DNA of 64,000 bases from an uncultured Eubacteriales bacterium (GTDB taxonomy: Bacteria; Bacillota; Clostridia; Oscillospirales; UMGS1783). Position numbers and translations under genes: made by a program. Below are positions 38,789 through 47,246 of this stretch, piece after piece. Where the stretch lies: NCBI GenBank assembly GCA_934456365.1, contig CAKSHC010000004.1, positions 1 through 64,000 on the forward strand, given 5' to 3'. Each line of letters begins with the position of its first letter. Within the stretch, counting starts at the first letter, position 1. The notes beneath the pieces are model-generated. The model was not told where the DNA came from, ran no database searches, and was given only the letters and a program-made list of their open reading frames with translations.

Positions 38789-40237
38789 ATGGAACATGCG
38801 GTTTGGGCTCCCCGGAGTCGGGTGGGCTGTGAGATCACGGCGGAGCAGAACGCCGTTTTGCCGGATTATTATCCGCCCATCGAGCGGGTGGTGCGGGTGT
38901 CGGCCCGGGCGGCCGTCACCTCGGTGACTCCGGGAGAAACCACATCGGTTTCCGGGGAAACGAGCTTCACCCTGCTCTACCAGAGCAGCGACGGGCAGGG
39001 GCTGCACGCCTACCGCACCTCGCTGCCGTTTCGCCAGTCGCTTCCTCTCGCTTCGCCCTCGCCGTTTTGCCTGACCACCCTCCCCGCCGCCTCCTGCCGC
39101 CTGTCGGCCGCCCGGCGGGTCAGCTTCAAGGCGGTGTTCGGGCTGTATGCCGAGGCGGCGGCGCCGGTTTCGCTGCCTTTGCCCGAAAAGGAGGAGGGGG
39201 TGCTCTTCGACTGCCGGGAGGTGGTTGCCCGGGAGCAGACGGGAGCGCTGTCCAAGCGGTTTTCGATCAGCGAGGAGGTGCCGGTGGAAGGCGCGGCGGC
39301 CGCGGTGCTCGACGCCTGGGGCGACGCCCTTTTGCGCGAAACGGTCGGCGCGGGCGGGAGAAGCGTGGTCAAGGGCGAGCTTTGCCTGTCGCTGCTGGTC
39401 GCCGACCCCGAAGGGGCCTTCCAGCGCCGGGAGGTGAGCCTGCCCGTGTCGCAGATCCTCGACCTGCCCTTCGGCGACGACACCCAGCTCGACGCCCGCC
39501 TCACGCTCGGCGACCTGCGCGCCGAGGTTTCGGAGAGCGATCCGGGCGGCTCGCGCATCGCGCTGGAGGCCGACCTCACCATCGACGCCGTGTCCACCCG
39601 CCCGGTGCGCCTGTCCGTGGTGCGCGACGCCTTCTCGCCCGATTATCCGGTCGAGCTGGAGCGGAAAAAGGTTGCCCTCTGCACCTCCTCGCGCCGCCTT
39701 TCCGGCGCAGCTGAGCTGCATGTGCCAAACGGCGAGCCGCCGGCCGGAGTGCCCGTCGGGGCCTTCGCGCAGGTGCAGAGCTGCTCGGCGGTCTGCGCGG
39801 AGGATGGAAAAACGAGCCTGGAGGGCCAGCTGCTGGTGTCCCGCCTTTTGCGGGAGGAAGACGGCCGCCTCTTCACCCAGGAGGAAGAGCGCCCCTTCTC
39901 CTTCGCGGTCGACGCCCCGGCAGCCAGCGGAGGCGAGGCCCTCGCCGTGGTGGCCGCGTCAAGCTGGCAGGAGGATGGGCTTCGCCTGACGCTGCACTAC
40001 GACCTGGGCCTCTGGACAACGCAGGAAACCGAGCTCGTCGCCGCCGCGTCCTGCGATCGCGCCCATCCCCGGCCGAACGGGGTGCGCGCCCCGCTCACGG
40101 TGTATTTCGCCGAGCCGGGCGAGCCGGTGTGGGAGGTGGCGAAGCGCTACGGGGTCGATCCCGAGCGCATCCGAAAGGCCAATGCCCTGGAAGGGGATGT
40201 GATCCCCGAGCGCTGCCGGCTGCTGCTGCCCCGATAA
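38789..40237 (+). CDS. sipL: SipL-like spore coat morphogenesis protein (SPOCS + LysM)
   Basis: This 482-residue protein has no signal peptide. It carries DUF3794/SPOCS-type domains (the conserved EITAEQNAVLPDYYPPIERVVRV opening, later repeats of the same fold) and a C-terminal LysM-like domain (PGEPVWEVAKRYGVDPERIRKAN). This is the architecture of Clostridioides difficile SipL, which binds SpoIVA and is needed for coat assembly. ATG at 38789 has GACGAGG eight bases upstream. A sigma-E-like promoter and the adjacent SpoVM-like peptide fit mother-cell expression. It is slightly shorter than C. difficile SipL. Confidence 0.85.
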   Translation: MEHAVWAPRSRVGCEITAEQNAVLPDYYPPIERVVRVSARAAVTSVTPGETTSVSGETSFTLLYQSSDGQGLHAYRTSLPFRQSLPLASPSPFCLTTLPAASCRLSAARRVSFKAVFGLYAEAAAPVSLPLPEKEEGVLFDCREVVAREQTGALSKRFSISEEVPVEGAAAAVLDAWGDALLRETVGAGGRSVVKGELCLSLLVADPEGAFQRREVSLPVSQILDLPFGDDTQLDARLTLGDLRAEVSESDPGGSRIALEADLTIDAVSTRPVRLSVVRDAFSPDYPVELERKKVALCTSSRRLSGAAELHVPNGEPPAGVPVGAFAQVQSCSAVCAEDGKTSLEGQLLVSRLLREEDGRLFTQEEERPFSFAVDAPAASGGEALAVVAASSWQEDGLRLTLHYDLGLWTTQETELVAAASCDRAHPRPNGVRAPLTVYFAEPGEPVWEVAKRYGVDPERIRKANALEGDVIPERCRLLLPR

Positions 40238-40274
40238 AAAAAGCTCCTCATGGATTTCCATGAGGAGCTTTTTG
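40236..40274. terminator. Bidirectional terminator between sipL and rpsR
   Basis: A 14-bp stem AAGCTCCTCATGGA/TCCATGAGGAGCTT (40241-40270) with A and T tracts at either end, for the convergent sipL and rpsF-ssb-rpsR transcripts. Confidence 0.92.
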
Positions 40275-40282
40275 ATCGGATG

Positions 40283-40519
40283 TCAGTCCGAAATGTAGGG
40301 CAGCAGAGCCACCTGACGGGCGCGCTTGATGGCCTCGGTCAGCATTCTCTGATGCTTGGCGCAGGTGCCGGTCGCGCGCTTGGGCAGGATCTTGGCGCGC
40401 TCGGACATGAACTTGCGCAGCTTGGCAATGTCTTTGTAATCGATCGATTCGACCTTATCCACGCAGAACTGGCAAACCTTCCGTCTGCCCTTTTTGATGG
40501 GTCTTGCGGGCTTTTCCAT
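40283..40519 (-). CDS. rpsR: 30S ribosomal protein S18
   Basis: This 78-residue basic protein contains CQFCVDKVESIDYKDIAKLRKF and KRATGTCAKHQRMLTEAIKRARQVALLPY, the S18 signature. It is the last gene of rpsF-ssb-rpsR and binds S6 in the 30S platform. Confidence 0.97.
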   Translation of the reverse strand: MEKPARPIKKGRRKVCQFCVDKVESIDYKDIAKLRKFMSERAKILPKRATGTCAKHQRMLTEAIKRARQVALLPYISD

Positions 40520-40539
40520 AAGAAGTTCCTCCTAATCAG

Positions 40540-40971
40540 TTAAAAGGGAAGGTCATCCTCTCCGGCCAGCTCCTCGAAATCCGAGGGGGTTCCGGTAGAG
40601 AAGGAGGGTGCGCCCGCGGGATCCGCCGTGCTTTGCGCGCCGTCCTTTTTGCTTTCCACAAATTGAATCTCGTCGGCCACCACTTCGGCGGAACGACGGT
40701 TGTTTCCGTCCTTATCCTTCCAGGAACGGATCTGCAAAGAGCCGCTGACGAAAATCGCAGAGCCCTTCTTGAAGTACTTGGTCACGAATTCGGCCTGCTG
40801 GCGCCAGGCCACCACATCGATGAAATCGGCGGTAGGCTGCTGGCCCTGCGAGCCAAACCGGCGGTTCACGGCGACGGAAAAGGTGGTCACAGCCAGATCG
40901 CTCTGGGTGTGGCGCAGCTCCGGATCGGCAGCCAAACGGCCGATCAAAAACACTTTGTTGAGATTCGCCAT
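40540..40971 (-). CDS. ssb: Single-stranded DNA-binding protein
   Basis: This 143-residue protein has an N-terminal OB fold (NKVFLIGRLAADPELRHTQSDLAVTTFSVAVNR) and a disordered linker ending in the acidic tail EELAGEDDLPF that recruits partner proteins. It sits between rpsF and rpsR as in nearly all Firmicutes. Confidence 0.96.
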   Translation of the reverse strand: MANLNKVFLIGRLAADPELRHTQSDLAVTTFSVAVNRRFGSQGQQPTADFIDVVAWRQQAEFVTKYFKKGSAIFVSGSLQIRSWKDKDGNNRRSAEVVADEIQFVESKKDGAQSTADPAGAPSFSTGTPSDFEELAGEDDLPF

Positions 40972-40984
40972 AAAAAACGCCTCC

Positions 40985-41275
40985 TTACTTGCGGACGATC
41001 ATGCAGCGCAGGATGCCGTCGGTGATACCCATCACGCGGCTCAGCTCTGCGGGGAATTCGCTTTCGGACTGGAAGTCGACGACCACGTAGTAGCCTTCGT
41101 TCTTATGATCGATCTCATAAGCCAGTCTGCGCTTGCCCCATTCGTCCACGTTGACGATCGTGCCATGCTTGGCGATCAGGTCGGTGAACTTCTGCACGAG
41201 AGCGGCAGTCGCTTCTTCGGAGTAACCCCCGTCGATGACGTACATGCACTCGTAGGCATTCAGAATCTTTTCCAT
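40985..41275 (-). CDS. rpsF: 30S ribosomal protein S6
   Basis: This 96-residue protein starts MEKILNAYECMYVIDGGYSE and includes DEWGKRRLAYEIDHKNEGYYVVVDF. The ATG at 41275 has AGGAGG eight to nine bases upstream; the longer frame has no site. The leader of about 65 bases holds a short hairpin (ACTCCC/GGGAGT near 41301-41315) that could be the target for S6:S18 autoregulation. Confidence 0.96.
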   Translation of the reverse strand: MEKILNAYECMYVIDGGYSEEATAALVQKFTDLIAKHGTIVNVDEWGKRRLAYEIDHKNEGYYVVVDFQSESEFPAELSRVMGITDGILRCMIVRK

Positions 41276-41345
41276 GTTACGCACCTCCTTTTGGACGTAT
41301 GACTCCCGAGGGAGTAAGGATATGCTGCGACAATACAGCACAATA

Positions 41346-41373
41346 ATTATATCTTTTTTTCCGCGTTTGTCAA
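41346..41373 (-). promoter_or_regulatory. Promoter of rpsF-ssb-rpsR
   Basis: Minus-strand TTGACA (41373-41368), a 16-base spacer and TATAAT (41351-41346). It overlaps the galU stop codon. Confidence 0.9.
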
Positions 41374-42239
41374 GACAAATCGAGATTTTTCAGGTATTCC
41401 CGGAAGGCCGGCCCGATTTCGGGGTGCGAAAGCCCCTGCTCCACATTGGCCTTGGCCACCTCGAGCTTGTTGCCCATATCGTAGCGGCGGCCGATGAAAT
41501 CCACCCCCGCCATGCCGCTTCGGCGGCAAAGCTCGCGCATCGCGTCGGTCAGCTGGATTTCGCCGCCCGCGCCGGGCGCCGTTTGCTCTAAAATCCCGTA
41601 GATTTCCGGCGGCAGAACCACCCGCCCTAAAATCGAAAAGAGCGAATATTCCTGCCCGGGCGCCGGTTTTTCGATCATGTCGGTCACCCGGTACCAGCGT
41701 TCCCGGTCCGTTTTTTCCACCTTCAGCGAGCTGTAGCGCGAGATCTGCTCGGGCAGGACCTCCTTGATCCCGCACACGCCCATCCCCGTGGCTTCGTAAG
41801 CGTCGAGCAGCTGCCGGGTCGCCGGCGGCTCGCCGAGGATCACATCGTCGCCGTATAAAACGGCAAAGGGCTCCTGCCCGGTAAAGCCGCGCGCCAGCGC
41901 CACCGCCGCGCCCAGCCCCCGCATTTCGGGCTGCCGGAGAAAATAGAAGTTGGCCAGGCCGGAAATGCCCAGAAGCTCCTCCAGCTCCCGACTTTTGCCC
42001 GAAGCGGAAAGCTTCTGCTCCAGCTCGGGCGAGCGATCGAAATGGTTTTCGATCAGCTCCTTGCCGCGGGACACGATCACCAGAATATCGGTGATCCCCG
42101 AAGCCGCCGCCTCTTCGGCGATCAGCTGGATCGAGGGCTTGTCCACGATCGGCACCATTTCCTTGGGCAAAGCCTTGGTCAGCGGCAGCATACGGGTCCC
42201 GTAGCCCGCCGCCGGAATCACTGCCTTGGTGATTTTCAT
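41370..42239 (-). CDS. galU: UTP-glucose-1-phosphate uridylyltransferase
   Basis: This 289-residue enzyme starts MKITKAVIPAAGYGTRMLPLTKALPKEMVPIVDKP, the nucleotide-binding signature of GalU. It has FAVLYGDDVI near 105 and EIQLTDAMREL near 235. It makes UDP-glucose for cell-envelope glycans and glycolipids. It follows queT at the end of the pgk operon with 13 bases between them. Confidence 0.95.
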   Translation of the reverse strand: MKITKAVIPAAGYGTRMLPLTKALPKEMVPIVDKPSIQLIAEEAAASGITDILVIVSRGKELIENHFDRSPELEQKLSASGKSRELEELLGISGLANFYFLRQPEMRGLGAAVALARGFTGQEPFAVLYGDDVILGEPPATRQLLDAYEATGMGVCGIKEVLPEQISRYSSLKVEKTDRERWYRVTDMIEKPAPGQEYSLFSILGRVVLPPEIYGILEQTAPGAGGEIQLTDAMRELCRRSGMAGVDFIGRRYDMGNKLEVAKANVEQGLSHPEIGPAFREYLKNLDLS

Positions 42240-42252
42240 GTGGGTTCCTCCC

Positions 42253-42762
42253 TTATCCGAGATAGCGGTGCCCCAGCCCGCTGTCGTCCAGCCACCACAA
42301 AAGCGGCAGCCCGGCCACCGAGCAGACCAAAAGCTGGGACAATCCGACGGAAAGAGCGTTTGCCAGAAAAATCGCTCCGAAGTTTTCTCCCGCCCCGGCG
42401 CTGATGGTGAGCATCAGCCCGACGAGCACCCCGTTGGACAGAGCGCTCCACACCGGAACCAGAGCCTTCCAGATCCGCCCCTTGGGCAGAAAATAAGCGA
42501 AAAGAGCCGCGATCAGCGTCGCCGCCGTCCCCACGGCCACATCCAGAAGCCCGTAGGGCGAGGCTAAGTTTGCCAAAGCGCAGCCCACCGTGAGCCCCGC
42601 CACCGCCGAGGGCGAAAAATAAGCCAGCACGCACAGCGCCTCCGATAAGCGCAGCTGCATCCCCGAATAGGAAAGGGGAGCCAGCGCCAATGTCAGCGCC
42701 ACATACGCCCCCGCGATCACCGCCGCGCGCGCCAGAAAGAGGGTCGAACGCCGCGCCTTCAT
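42253..42762 (-). CDS. queT: QueT-family transporter (ECF S component)
   Basis: This 169-residue membrane protein has about five hydrophobic segments and QueT family sequence (ALAPLSYSGMQLRLSEALCVLAYF, GLTVGCALANLASPYGLLDVAVG). QueT is the substrate-binding component of an energy-coupling-factor importer for queuosine precursors. No preQ1 riboswitch was recognised; the gene overlaps gpmI by four bases and is read from the glycolytic operon. The ECF ATPases are not in the window. Confidence 0.88.
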   Translation of the reverse strand: MKARRSTLFLARAAVIAGAYVALTLALAPLSYSGMQLRLSEALCVLAYFSPSAVAGLTVGCALANLASPYGLLDVAVGTAATLIAALFAYFLPKGRIWKALVPVWSALSNGVLVGLMLTISAGAGENFGAIFLANALSVGLSQLLVCSVAGLPLLWWLDDSGLGHRYLG

Positions 42763-44267
42763 CGGATCAGAAGCGAGCGCCCTGTCATCTCGGCCGGCTT
42801 GGGAATCTGCAGAAGATCCAGCATGGTCGGCGCCAGATCGGCTAAAACGCCTCCGTTTTTCAGCTTGCCGCCCGCCCCGATCAGGATCAGGGGCACCGGA
42901 TTGGTCGTGTGCGCCGTGAAGGGCTCGCCGTTTTCGTCGGCCATCTTGTCGGCGTTGCCGTGGTCGGCCGTCAGCAGGATCGCGCCGCCCTTGTTCGTCA
43001 CCGCCTCCACAATGCGCCCCACACAGGCGTCTACCGTTTCCACCGCCTTCACGGCCGCTTCAAACACCCCGGTATGGCCCACCATATCGCAGTTGGCGAA
43101 GTTGAGGATGATGACGTCGTATTTGTCCGACTCCACCCGGCGCACCACCTCGTCGCAAACCTCCGGCGCGCTCATCTCGGGCTGCAGATCGTAGGTCGCC
43201 ACCTTGGGCGAGGGGATCACCTTGCGGTCCTCCCCCTTGTAGGGCTCCTCGCGGCCGCCGTTGAAGAAGAAGGTCACATGCGCGTATTTCTCGGTTTCGG
43301 CAATGCGCAGCTGGGTCTTGCCCAGCGCAGATAAGTATTCGCCCAGCGTGTTCTTGAGCGACTGCGGCTCAAACGCCACCCGCACGCCCGGCATCGTCGC
43401 GTCGTATTGGGTCATGCAAACGTAGAGGAGATCCTTCTTTTCGCGCGCAAAGCCCGCGAAATCCGGGTCCACCAGCGCGCGGGTCAGCTCCCGCGCCCGG
43501 TCGGGCCGGAAGTTGAAGAAGATGAAGGAATCCCCGTCGCAGACTGGCGCGCCGCCGCCGATCACAACCGGAACCACAAACTCGTCGGTCACCCCGGCCG
43601 CATAGGAGGTCTCCATGGCCGCCGTGCCGGTCGGGAAGCCTTCACCCTCGCCCAGCGCGATCGCCCGGTAAGCCTTCTCCACCCGCTCCCAGCGGTTGTC
43701 GCGGTCCATCGCGTAGTAACGCCCCGAGATCGAAGCGAGCTTTCCGCAGCCGAGCTCGGCGATTTTTTCTTCCAGCTCGCGGATAAAGCCCAGCCCCGAA
43801 TCGGGAGCCACATCGCGCCCGTCGGTGATCGCATGCACCGCCACGCGGGAAAGCCCGCGCTCCTTGGCCATGCGCAGAAGGGCAAAGAGATGCGAATTGT
43901 GGGAATGCACCCCGCCCGAGGAAAGCAGCCCCGCCAGGTGCAGCGTGCCGCCGTTTTCGCGGACCCGATCCATCGCCGCGCAGAGAGCGGGGTTTTGGAA
44001 GAAGTCCCCATCCTCGATCGCCTTGGTGATGCGGGTCAGCTCCTGATAGACGATCCGGCCCGCGCCGATGTTGGTGTGGCCCACCTCGCTGTTGCCCATC
44101 TGCCCGTCGGGCAGCCCCACCGAAAGCCCCGAGGCTCCCAGGGTGGTGTGGGCGCAGGTTTTCCAGAGCGCGTCAAAATTCGGCGTGGACGCGCAGGAAA
44201 TGGCGTTGACGGGAGAGGGCTCGGCCATGCCGAACCCGTCCAAAATCATCAGAAGAAGCGGTCTCAT
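42759..44267 (-). CDS. gpmI: 2,3-bisphosphoglycerate-independent phosphoglycerate mutase
   Basis: This 502-residue enzyme starts MRPLLLMILDGFGMAEPSP and has MGNSEVGHTNIGAGRIVYQ (phosphoserine near 60), HAITDGRDVAPDSG, NFANCDMVGHTGV and LTADHGNADKM. These are the two-manganese site of iPGM. It converts 3- to 2-phosphoglycerate. The ATG at 44267 shares one base with the tpiA stop. Confidence 0.96.
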   Translation of the reverse strand: MRPLLLMILDGFGMAEPSPVNAISCASTPNFDALWKTCAHTTLGASGLSVGLPDGQMGNSEVGHTNIGAGRIVYQELTRITKAIEDGDFFQNPALCAAMDRVRENGGTLHLAGLLSSGGVHSHNSHLFALLRMAKERGLSRVAVHAITDGRDVAPDSGLGFIRELEEKIAELGCGKLASISGRYYAMDRDNRWERVEKAYRAIALGEGEGFPTGTAAMETSYAAGVTDEFVVPVVIGGGAPVCDGDSFIFFNFRPDRARELTRALVDPDFAGFAREKKDLLYVCMTQYDATMPGVRVAFEPQSLKNTLGEYLSALGKTQLRIAETEKYAHVTFFFNGGREEPYKGEDRKVIPSPKVATYDLQPEMSAPEVCDEVVRRVESDKYDVIILNFANCDMVGHTGVFEAAVKAVETVDACVGRIVEAVTNKGGAILLTADHGNADKMADENGEPFTAHTTNPVPLILIGAGGKLKNGGVLADLAPTMLDLLQIPKPAEMTGRSLLIR

Positions 44268-45034
44268 CAGCGAGACCCCGCCGCCACGATCGTGGCAAAA
44301 TCCGGCGCCTTGAGCGACGCGCCGCCGATCAGGCCGCCGTCCACATTCGGCCGGTCCAGAAGCTCGGCGCAGTTTTTGGCGTTCATCGAGCCGCCGTACT
44401 GAATGGTCGTGGCCTGCGCCGTTTCCTCGCCGTAGAGCTCGCCGATCACCGCACGGATCGCGCCGCAAACCTCGTCGGCCTGCGCGCTGGTCGCCGTTTT
44501 GCCGGTGCCGATCGCCCAGATCGGCTCGTAGGCGATGATCATCGAGCGCACCTGCGCCGCCGTCAGCCCCTTGAGCGCGATCTTGACCTGCATGCGGATC
44601 CATTCGTCGGTCACGCCGTCTTCGCGCTGCTCGAGCGATTCGCCCACGCAGAGGATCGGGGTGATGCCCGCCTCCAGCGCCGCATGCAGCTTCTTGTTGA
44701 CGGTGTGGTCGGTTTCGGCGAAGTATTCGCGGCGCTCGCTGTGGCCGATGACCACATACTGCACTCCCATCTCGCGCAGCATCTCGGCGCTCACCTCGCC
44801 GGTGAAGGCGCCCTTGGGCTCAAAGTGCATGTTCTGCGCCCCCACGCGGATGTTGGTCCCCTTGGTCGCGGCAATCGCCACCAGAAGATCCACATACGGC
44901 ACGCAGATCACCACATCGCAGTTCGCGTCCTTCACGAGCGGCTTGATCTCCTCGATCAGGGAGCAGGCCTGTGAAGGCGTGTTGTTCATTTTCCAGTTCC
45001 CGGCAATAACCGTGCGTCTTAAAGTCTTGTTCAT
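44267..45034 (-). CDS. tpiA: Triosephosphate isomerase
   Basis: This 255-residue barrel enzyme has GNWKMN (about 11-16), the catalytic histidine in VIGHSERREYF, the catalytic glutamate in IAYEPIWAIGTGKTA and GGSMNAKNCAELL. It joins dihydroxyacetone phosphate to the lower glycolytic path. It lies 17 bases after pgk and overlaps gpmI. Confidence 0.97.
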   Translation of the reverse strand: MNKTLRRTVIAGNWKMNNTPSQACSLIEEIKPLVKDANCDVVICVPYVDLLVAIAATKGTNIRVGAQNMHFEPKGAFTGEVSAEMLREMGVQYVVIGHSERREYFAETDHTVNKKLHAALEAGITPILCVGESLEQREDGVTDEWIRMQVKIALKGLTAAQVRSMIIAYEPIWAIGTGKTATSAQADEVCGAIRAVIGELYGEETAQATTIQYGGSMNAKNCAELLDRPNVDGGLIGGASLKAPDFATIVAAGSR

Positions 45035-45051
45035 GATGAATCTCCTCTTTC

Positions 45052-46362
45052 TTATTTATCGTTGAGCGCCGCGATGGCGGGCAGCTCCTTGCCCTCCAGG
45101 AATTCGAGGGAAGCACCGCCGCCGGTGGAAATGTGGGTCATCCGATCGGCAAAGCCGAGCTGCTCGGCCGCCGCCGCCGAATCGCCGCCGCCGATGATGG
45201 TCACCGCGTCGGATTCGGCCAGCGCCTTGGCCACCGCCATGGTGCCCTGTGCCAGCTTCGGATTTTCAAACACCCCCATCGGCCCGTTCCAGACCACCGT
45301 GCCGGCCGTTTTGGCCGCCTCGGCAAAGAGAGCGCGGGTCTTTTCCCCGATGTCCATGCCCATCTTATCGGCCGGAATTTTGTCGGAGGGCACCGTTTCG
45401 GTTTCGATCGGCGCGTCGATCGGATCGGGGAAGTGGTCGGTCACCACCGTGTCGATCGGCAGAAGGAGCTTCACTCCCTTTTCCTCCGCCTTTTTCATCA
45501 TGTCGCGGCAGTAGTCGAGCTTGCTCTCGTCGAGAAGGCTTTCGCCCACCCCATAGCCCTTGGCAGCCAGGAAGGTATAGGCCATGCCGCCGCCGATGAT
45601 GAGGGTGTCGACCTTGGAAAGCAGATTGTCGATCACGTTGAGCTTGTCGGCCACCTTCGCTCCGCCCAGGATCGCCACAAAGGGCCGGGCCGGATTCTCC
45701 AGTGCCTTGCCCATGATGCGGATCTCCTTCTCGATCAGATAGCCGCACACGCTCGGCAGATAGTGGGTCACCCCCTCGGTTGAGGCGTGCGCCCGGTGAG
45801 CCGTGCCGAACGCGTCGTTCACATAGAGATCGGCGTAGGAAGCCAGCGCCTTGGCATAGGCGGGATCGTTTTTGGTTTCTTCCTCATGGAAGCGCAGGTT
45901 TTCCAGCAAAAGGGCCTGTCCCGGCAAAAGCGCCGCCGCCTTTTCCTTCGCGTCCGCCCCGATCACATCGTGGGCAAACACAACCTTGCCGTCCAGATAC
46001 CGGTTCAGGCGCTCGGCCACGGGCGCCAGCGTGAACTTCTTGGGATCCTTTTCCCGGGCGTCGGCCAGCATCTTTTCGCGGGCCGCCGCGCGCTGATCCT
46101 CCGGCAGCGCCTCCAGCGCCTTCTTCTCCTTCTTGTTCGGCCCGAAGGATTCGGATAAAATGCCGTGGGGCTTGCCCATGTGCGAGCAGAGGATGACCTT
46201 CGCCCCCCGGTCGAGCAGATAGCGAATGGTCGGCAAAGCGCCCACAATGCGCTTGTCGTCGGTGATCTCGCCGTTTTTCATCGGCACATTGAAATCGCAG
46301 CGAACCAGCACGCGCTTGCCCGCCACGTCCACATCTTCAATCGTCTTTTTGTTCAGATGCAT
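45052..46362 (-). CDS. pgk: Phosphoglycerate kinase
   Basis: This 436-residue enzyme has RVLVRCDFNVPMKNGEI (about 17-33), LCSHMGKPHG, FGTAHRAHASTEGV and the nucleotide motif GGGDSAAAAEQLG with FISTGGG-like HISTGGGASLEFLEG. It is about 40 residues longer than most; the surplus is a charged insertion at about residues 68-104 between the substrate loop and FTLAPVAERL. The ATG at 46362 has GGAGAG upstream. First gene of pgk-tpiA-gpmI-queT-galU; no gapA is in the window. Confidence 0.96.
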   Translation of the reverse strand: MHLNKKTIEDVDVAGKRVLVRCDFNVPMKNGEITDDKRIVGALPTIRYLLDRGAKVILCSHMGKPHGILSESFGPNKKEKKALEALPEDQRAAAREKMLADAREKDPKKFTLAPVAERLNRYLDGKVVFAHDVIGADAKEKAAALLPGQALLLENLRFHEEETKNDPAYAKALASYADLYVNDAFGTAHRAHASTEGVTHYLPSVCGYLIEKEIRIMGKALENPARPFVAILGGAKVADKLNVIDNLLSKVDTLIIGGGMAYTFLAAKGYGVGESLLDESKLDYCRDMMKKAEEKGVKLLLPIDTVVTDHFPDPIDAPIETETVPSDKIPADKMGMDIGEKTRALFAEAAKTAGTVVWNGPMGVFENPKLAQGTMAVAKALAESDAVTIIGGGDSAAAAEQLGFADRMTHISTGGGASLEFLEGKELPAIAALNDK

Positions 46363-46401
46363 CGGAATCTCTCCTTTGATAAAAATATGGATACAGTTTC
46401 T

Positions 46402-46429
46402 ATTATATCCCAAACGCCGTTTTTTTCAA
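46402..46429 (-). promoter_or_regulatory. Promoter of the pgk operon
   Basis: Minus-strand TTGAAA (46429-46424), a 16-base spacer and TATAAT (46407-46402), about 40 bases before the pgk start. Confidence 0.85.
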
Positions 46430-46453
46430 GAGGGAATGTCGAAGAAAAACCTT

Positions 46454-46481
46454 TTGCAAAAAATGCGAAGTGTGTTATAAT
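46454..46481 (+). promoter_or_regulatory. Promoter of the discoidin-like gene
   Basis: TTGCAA (46454-46459), a 16-base spacer and TATAAT (46476-46481), divergent from the pgk promoter. Confidence 0.8.
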
Positions 46482-46521
46482 AAATGTAAGAATTTCCTGC
46501 GGGAAACAAGGAGGTACCAAC

Positions 46522-47031
46522 ATGGCAGAGTTATTTCCTTTAGGCGTCCGCCGCGACGGTTCGTACTACACCCGGATCGAGTGGACCGACCACACCGAAA
46601 CCGATCCCCTTCTCTGGGTCGGCAACATCATCGACGACGATATCGAGCGCAACGGCGGCACCTGGGGCAGCAACACCTACGGCCCCAGCAACCTCGTCCT
46701 CTCCTTCTTCGGCGAGGAGCAGGAGATCAGCAGGATCCGTCTGTACCGCAACGTCGGCGTCACCATCAGCGTCATCGAGGAGCTGTGCAAAACGGTGCGC
46801 ATCTACTACAGCAATACCGACGATCCCCGTAAGCTGCGCTCCAAAGAGGATAAGATCGAAGACGTTGCCTGGACCCCGCTTTGCACCGTGACCACAGATA
46901 AGTCCGAAGGCTGGCAGGAAGTCCCCCTCGAGGCTCCCATCCGCGCCAAATACCTGCGCTTCGAACTGGTCGAAAACCACGGCACCCCCATCGATTGGGT
47001 CGAGCTTTCCGAAATCAAAATCTATCCCTGA
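46522..47031 (+). CDS. Cytosolic discoidin (F5/8 type C)-like protein
   Basis: This 169-residue protein has no signal peptide or membrane span. The run DPLLWVGNIIDDD...TWGSNTYGPSNLVLSFFGEEQEISRIRLYRNVG, then EGWQEVPLEAPIRAKYLRFELVENHG and a final VELSEIKIYP, resembles the beta-sandwich of discoidin/galactose-binding modules, which usually sit on secreted enzymes. Strong GGAGG site seven bases before the ATG, its own promoter and its own terminator show it is a real single-gene unit. Ligand unknown. Confidence 0.7.
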   Translation: MAELFPLGVRRDGSYYTRIEWTDHTETDPLLWVGNIIDDDIERNGGTWGSNTYGPSNLVLSFFGEEQEISRIRLYRNVGVTISVIEELCKTVRIYYSNTDDPRKLRSKEDKIEDVAWTPLCTVTTDKSEGWQEVPLEAPIRAKYLRFELVENHGTPIDWVELSEIKIYP

Positions 47032-47045
47032 GTCCTGTTCGTAAA

Positions 47046-47077
47046 AAAGCGCGGCCGCTGCTGGCCGCGCTTTTTTT
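47046..47077 (+). terminator. Terminator of the discoidin-like gene
   Basis: GCGCGGCC/GGCCGCGC stem (47049-47070) followed by seven Ts. Confidence 0.9.
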
Positions 47078-47080
47078 GCG

Positions 47081-47155
47081 CAATGAAGAATGAGAAAAGG
47101 GCAATGAAGAATGATGAATGAGAAATGAGGAATTAAGGTAGAAATGAAAAAAGAA
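47081..47155. repeat. GAATGAG/ATTAAGGTAGAAA repeat copy
   Basis: A shorter copy of the family found at 1252-1575: GAAGAATGAG, GATGAATGAG and AATTAAGGTAGAAATG in the same order. Confidence 0.7.
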
Positions 47156-47171
47156 GGACGGTCGGGCGCGA

Positions 47172-47191
47172 ATGCACCGGAAACGGTGCAT
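47172..47191 (+). other. GAAA-tetraloop hairpin
   Basis: ATGCACCG and CGGTGCAT form an 8-bp perfect stem capped by a GAAA tetraloop, 55 bases before the next gene. There is no T tract. Confidence 0.5.
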
Positions 47192-47246
47192 AAAATCCGG
47201 TATGCTGTGAATCGAGAAAAGAAAATCTTGATTCAGGAGGATTGCT

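Noticed and set aside
42240..42775. preQ1 riboswitch for queT
   Set aside because: queT overlaps gpmI and has no leader of its own.
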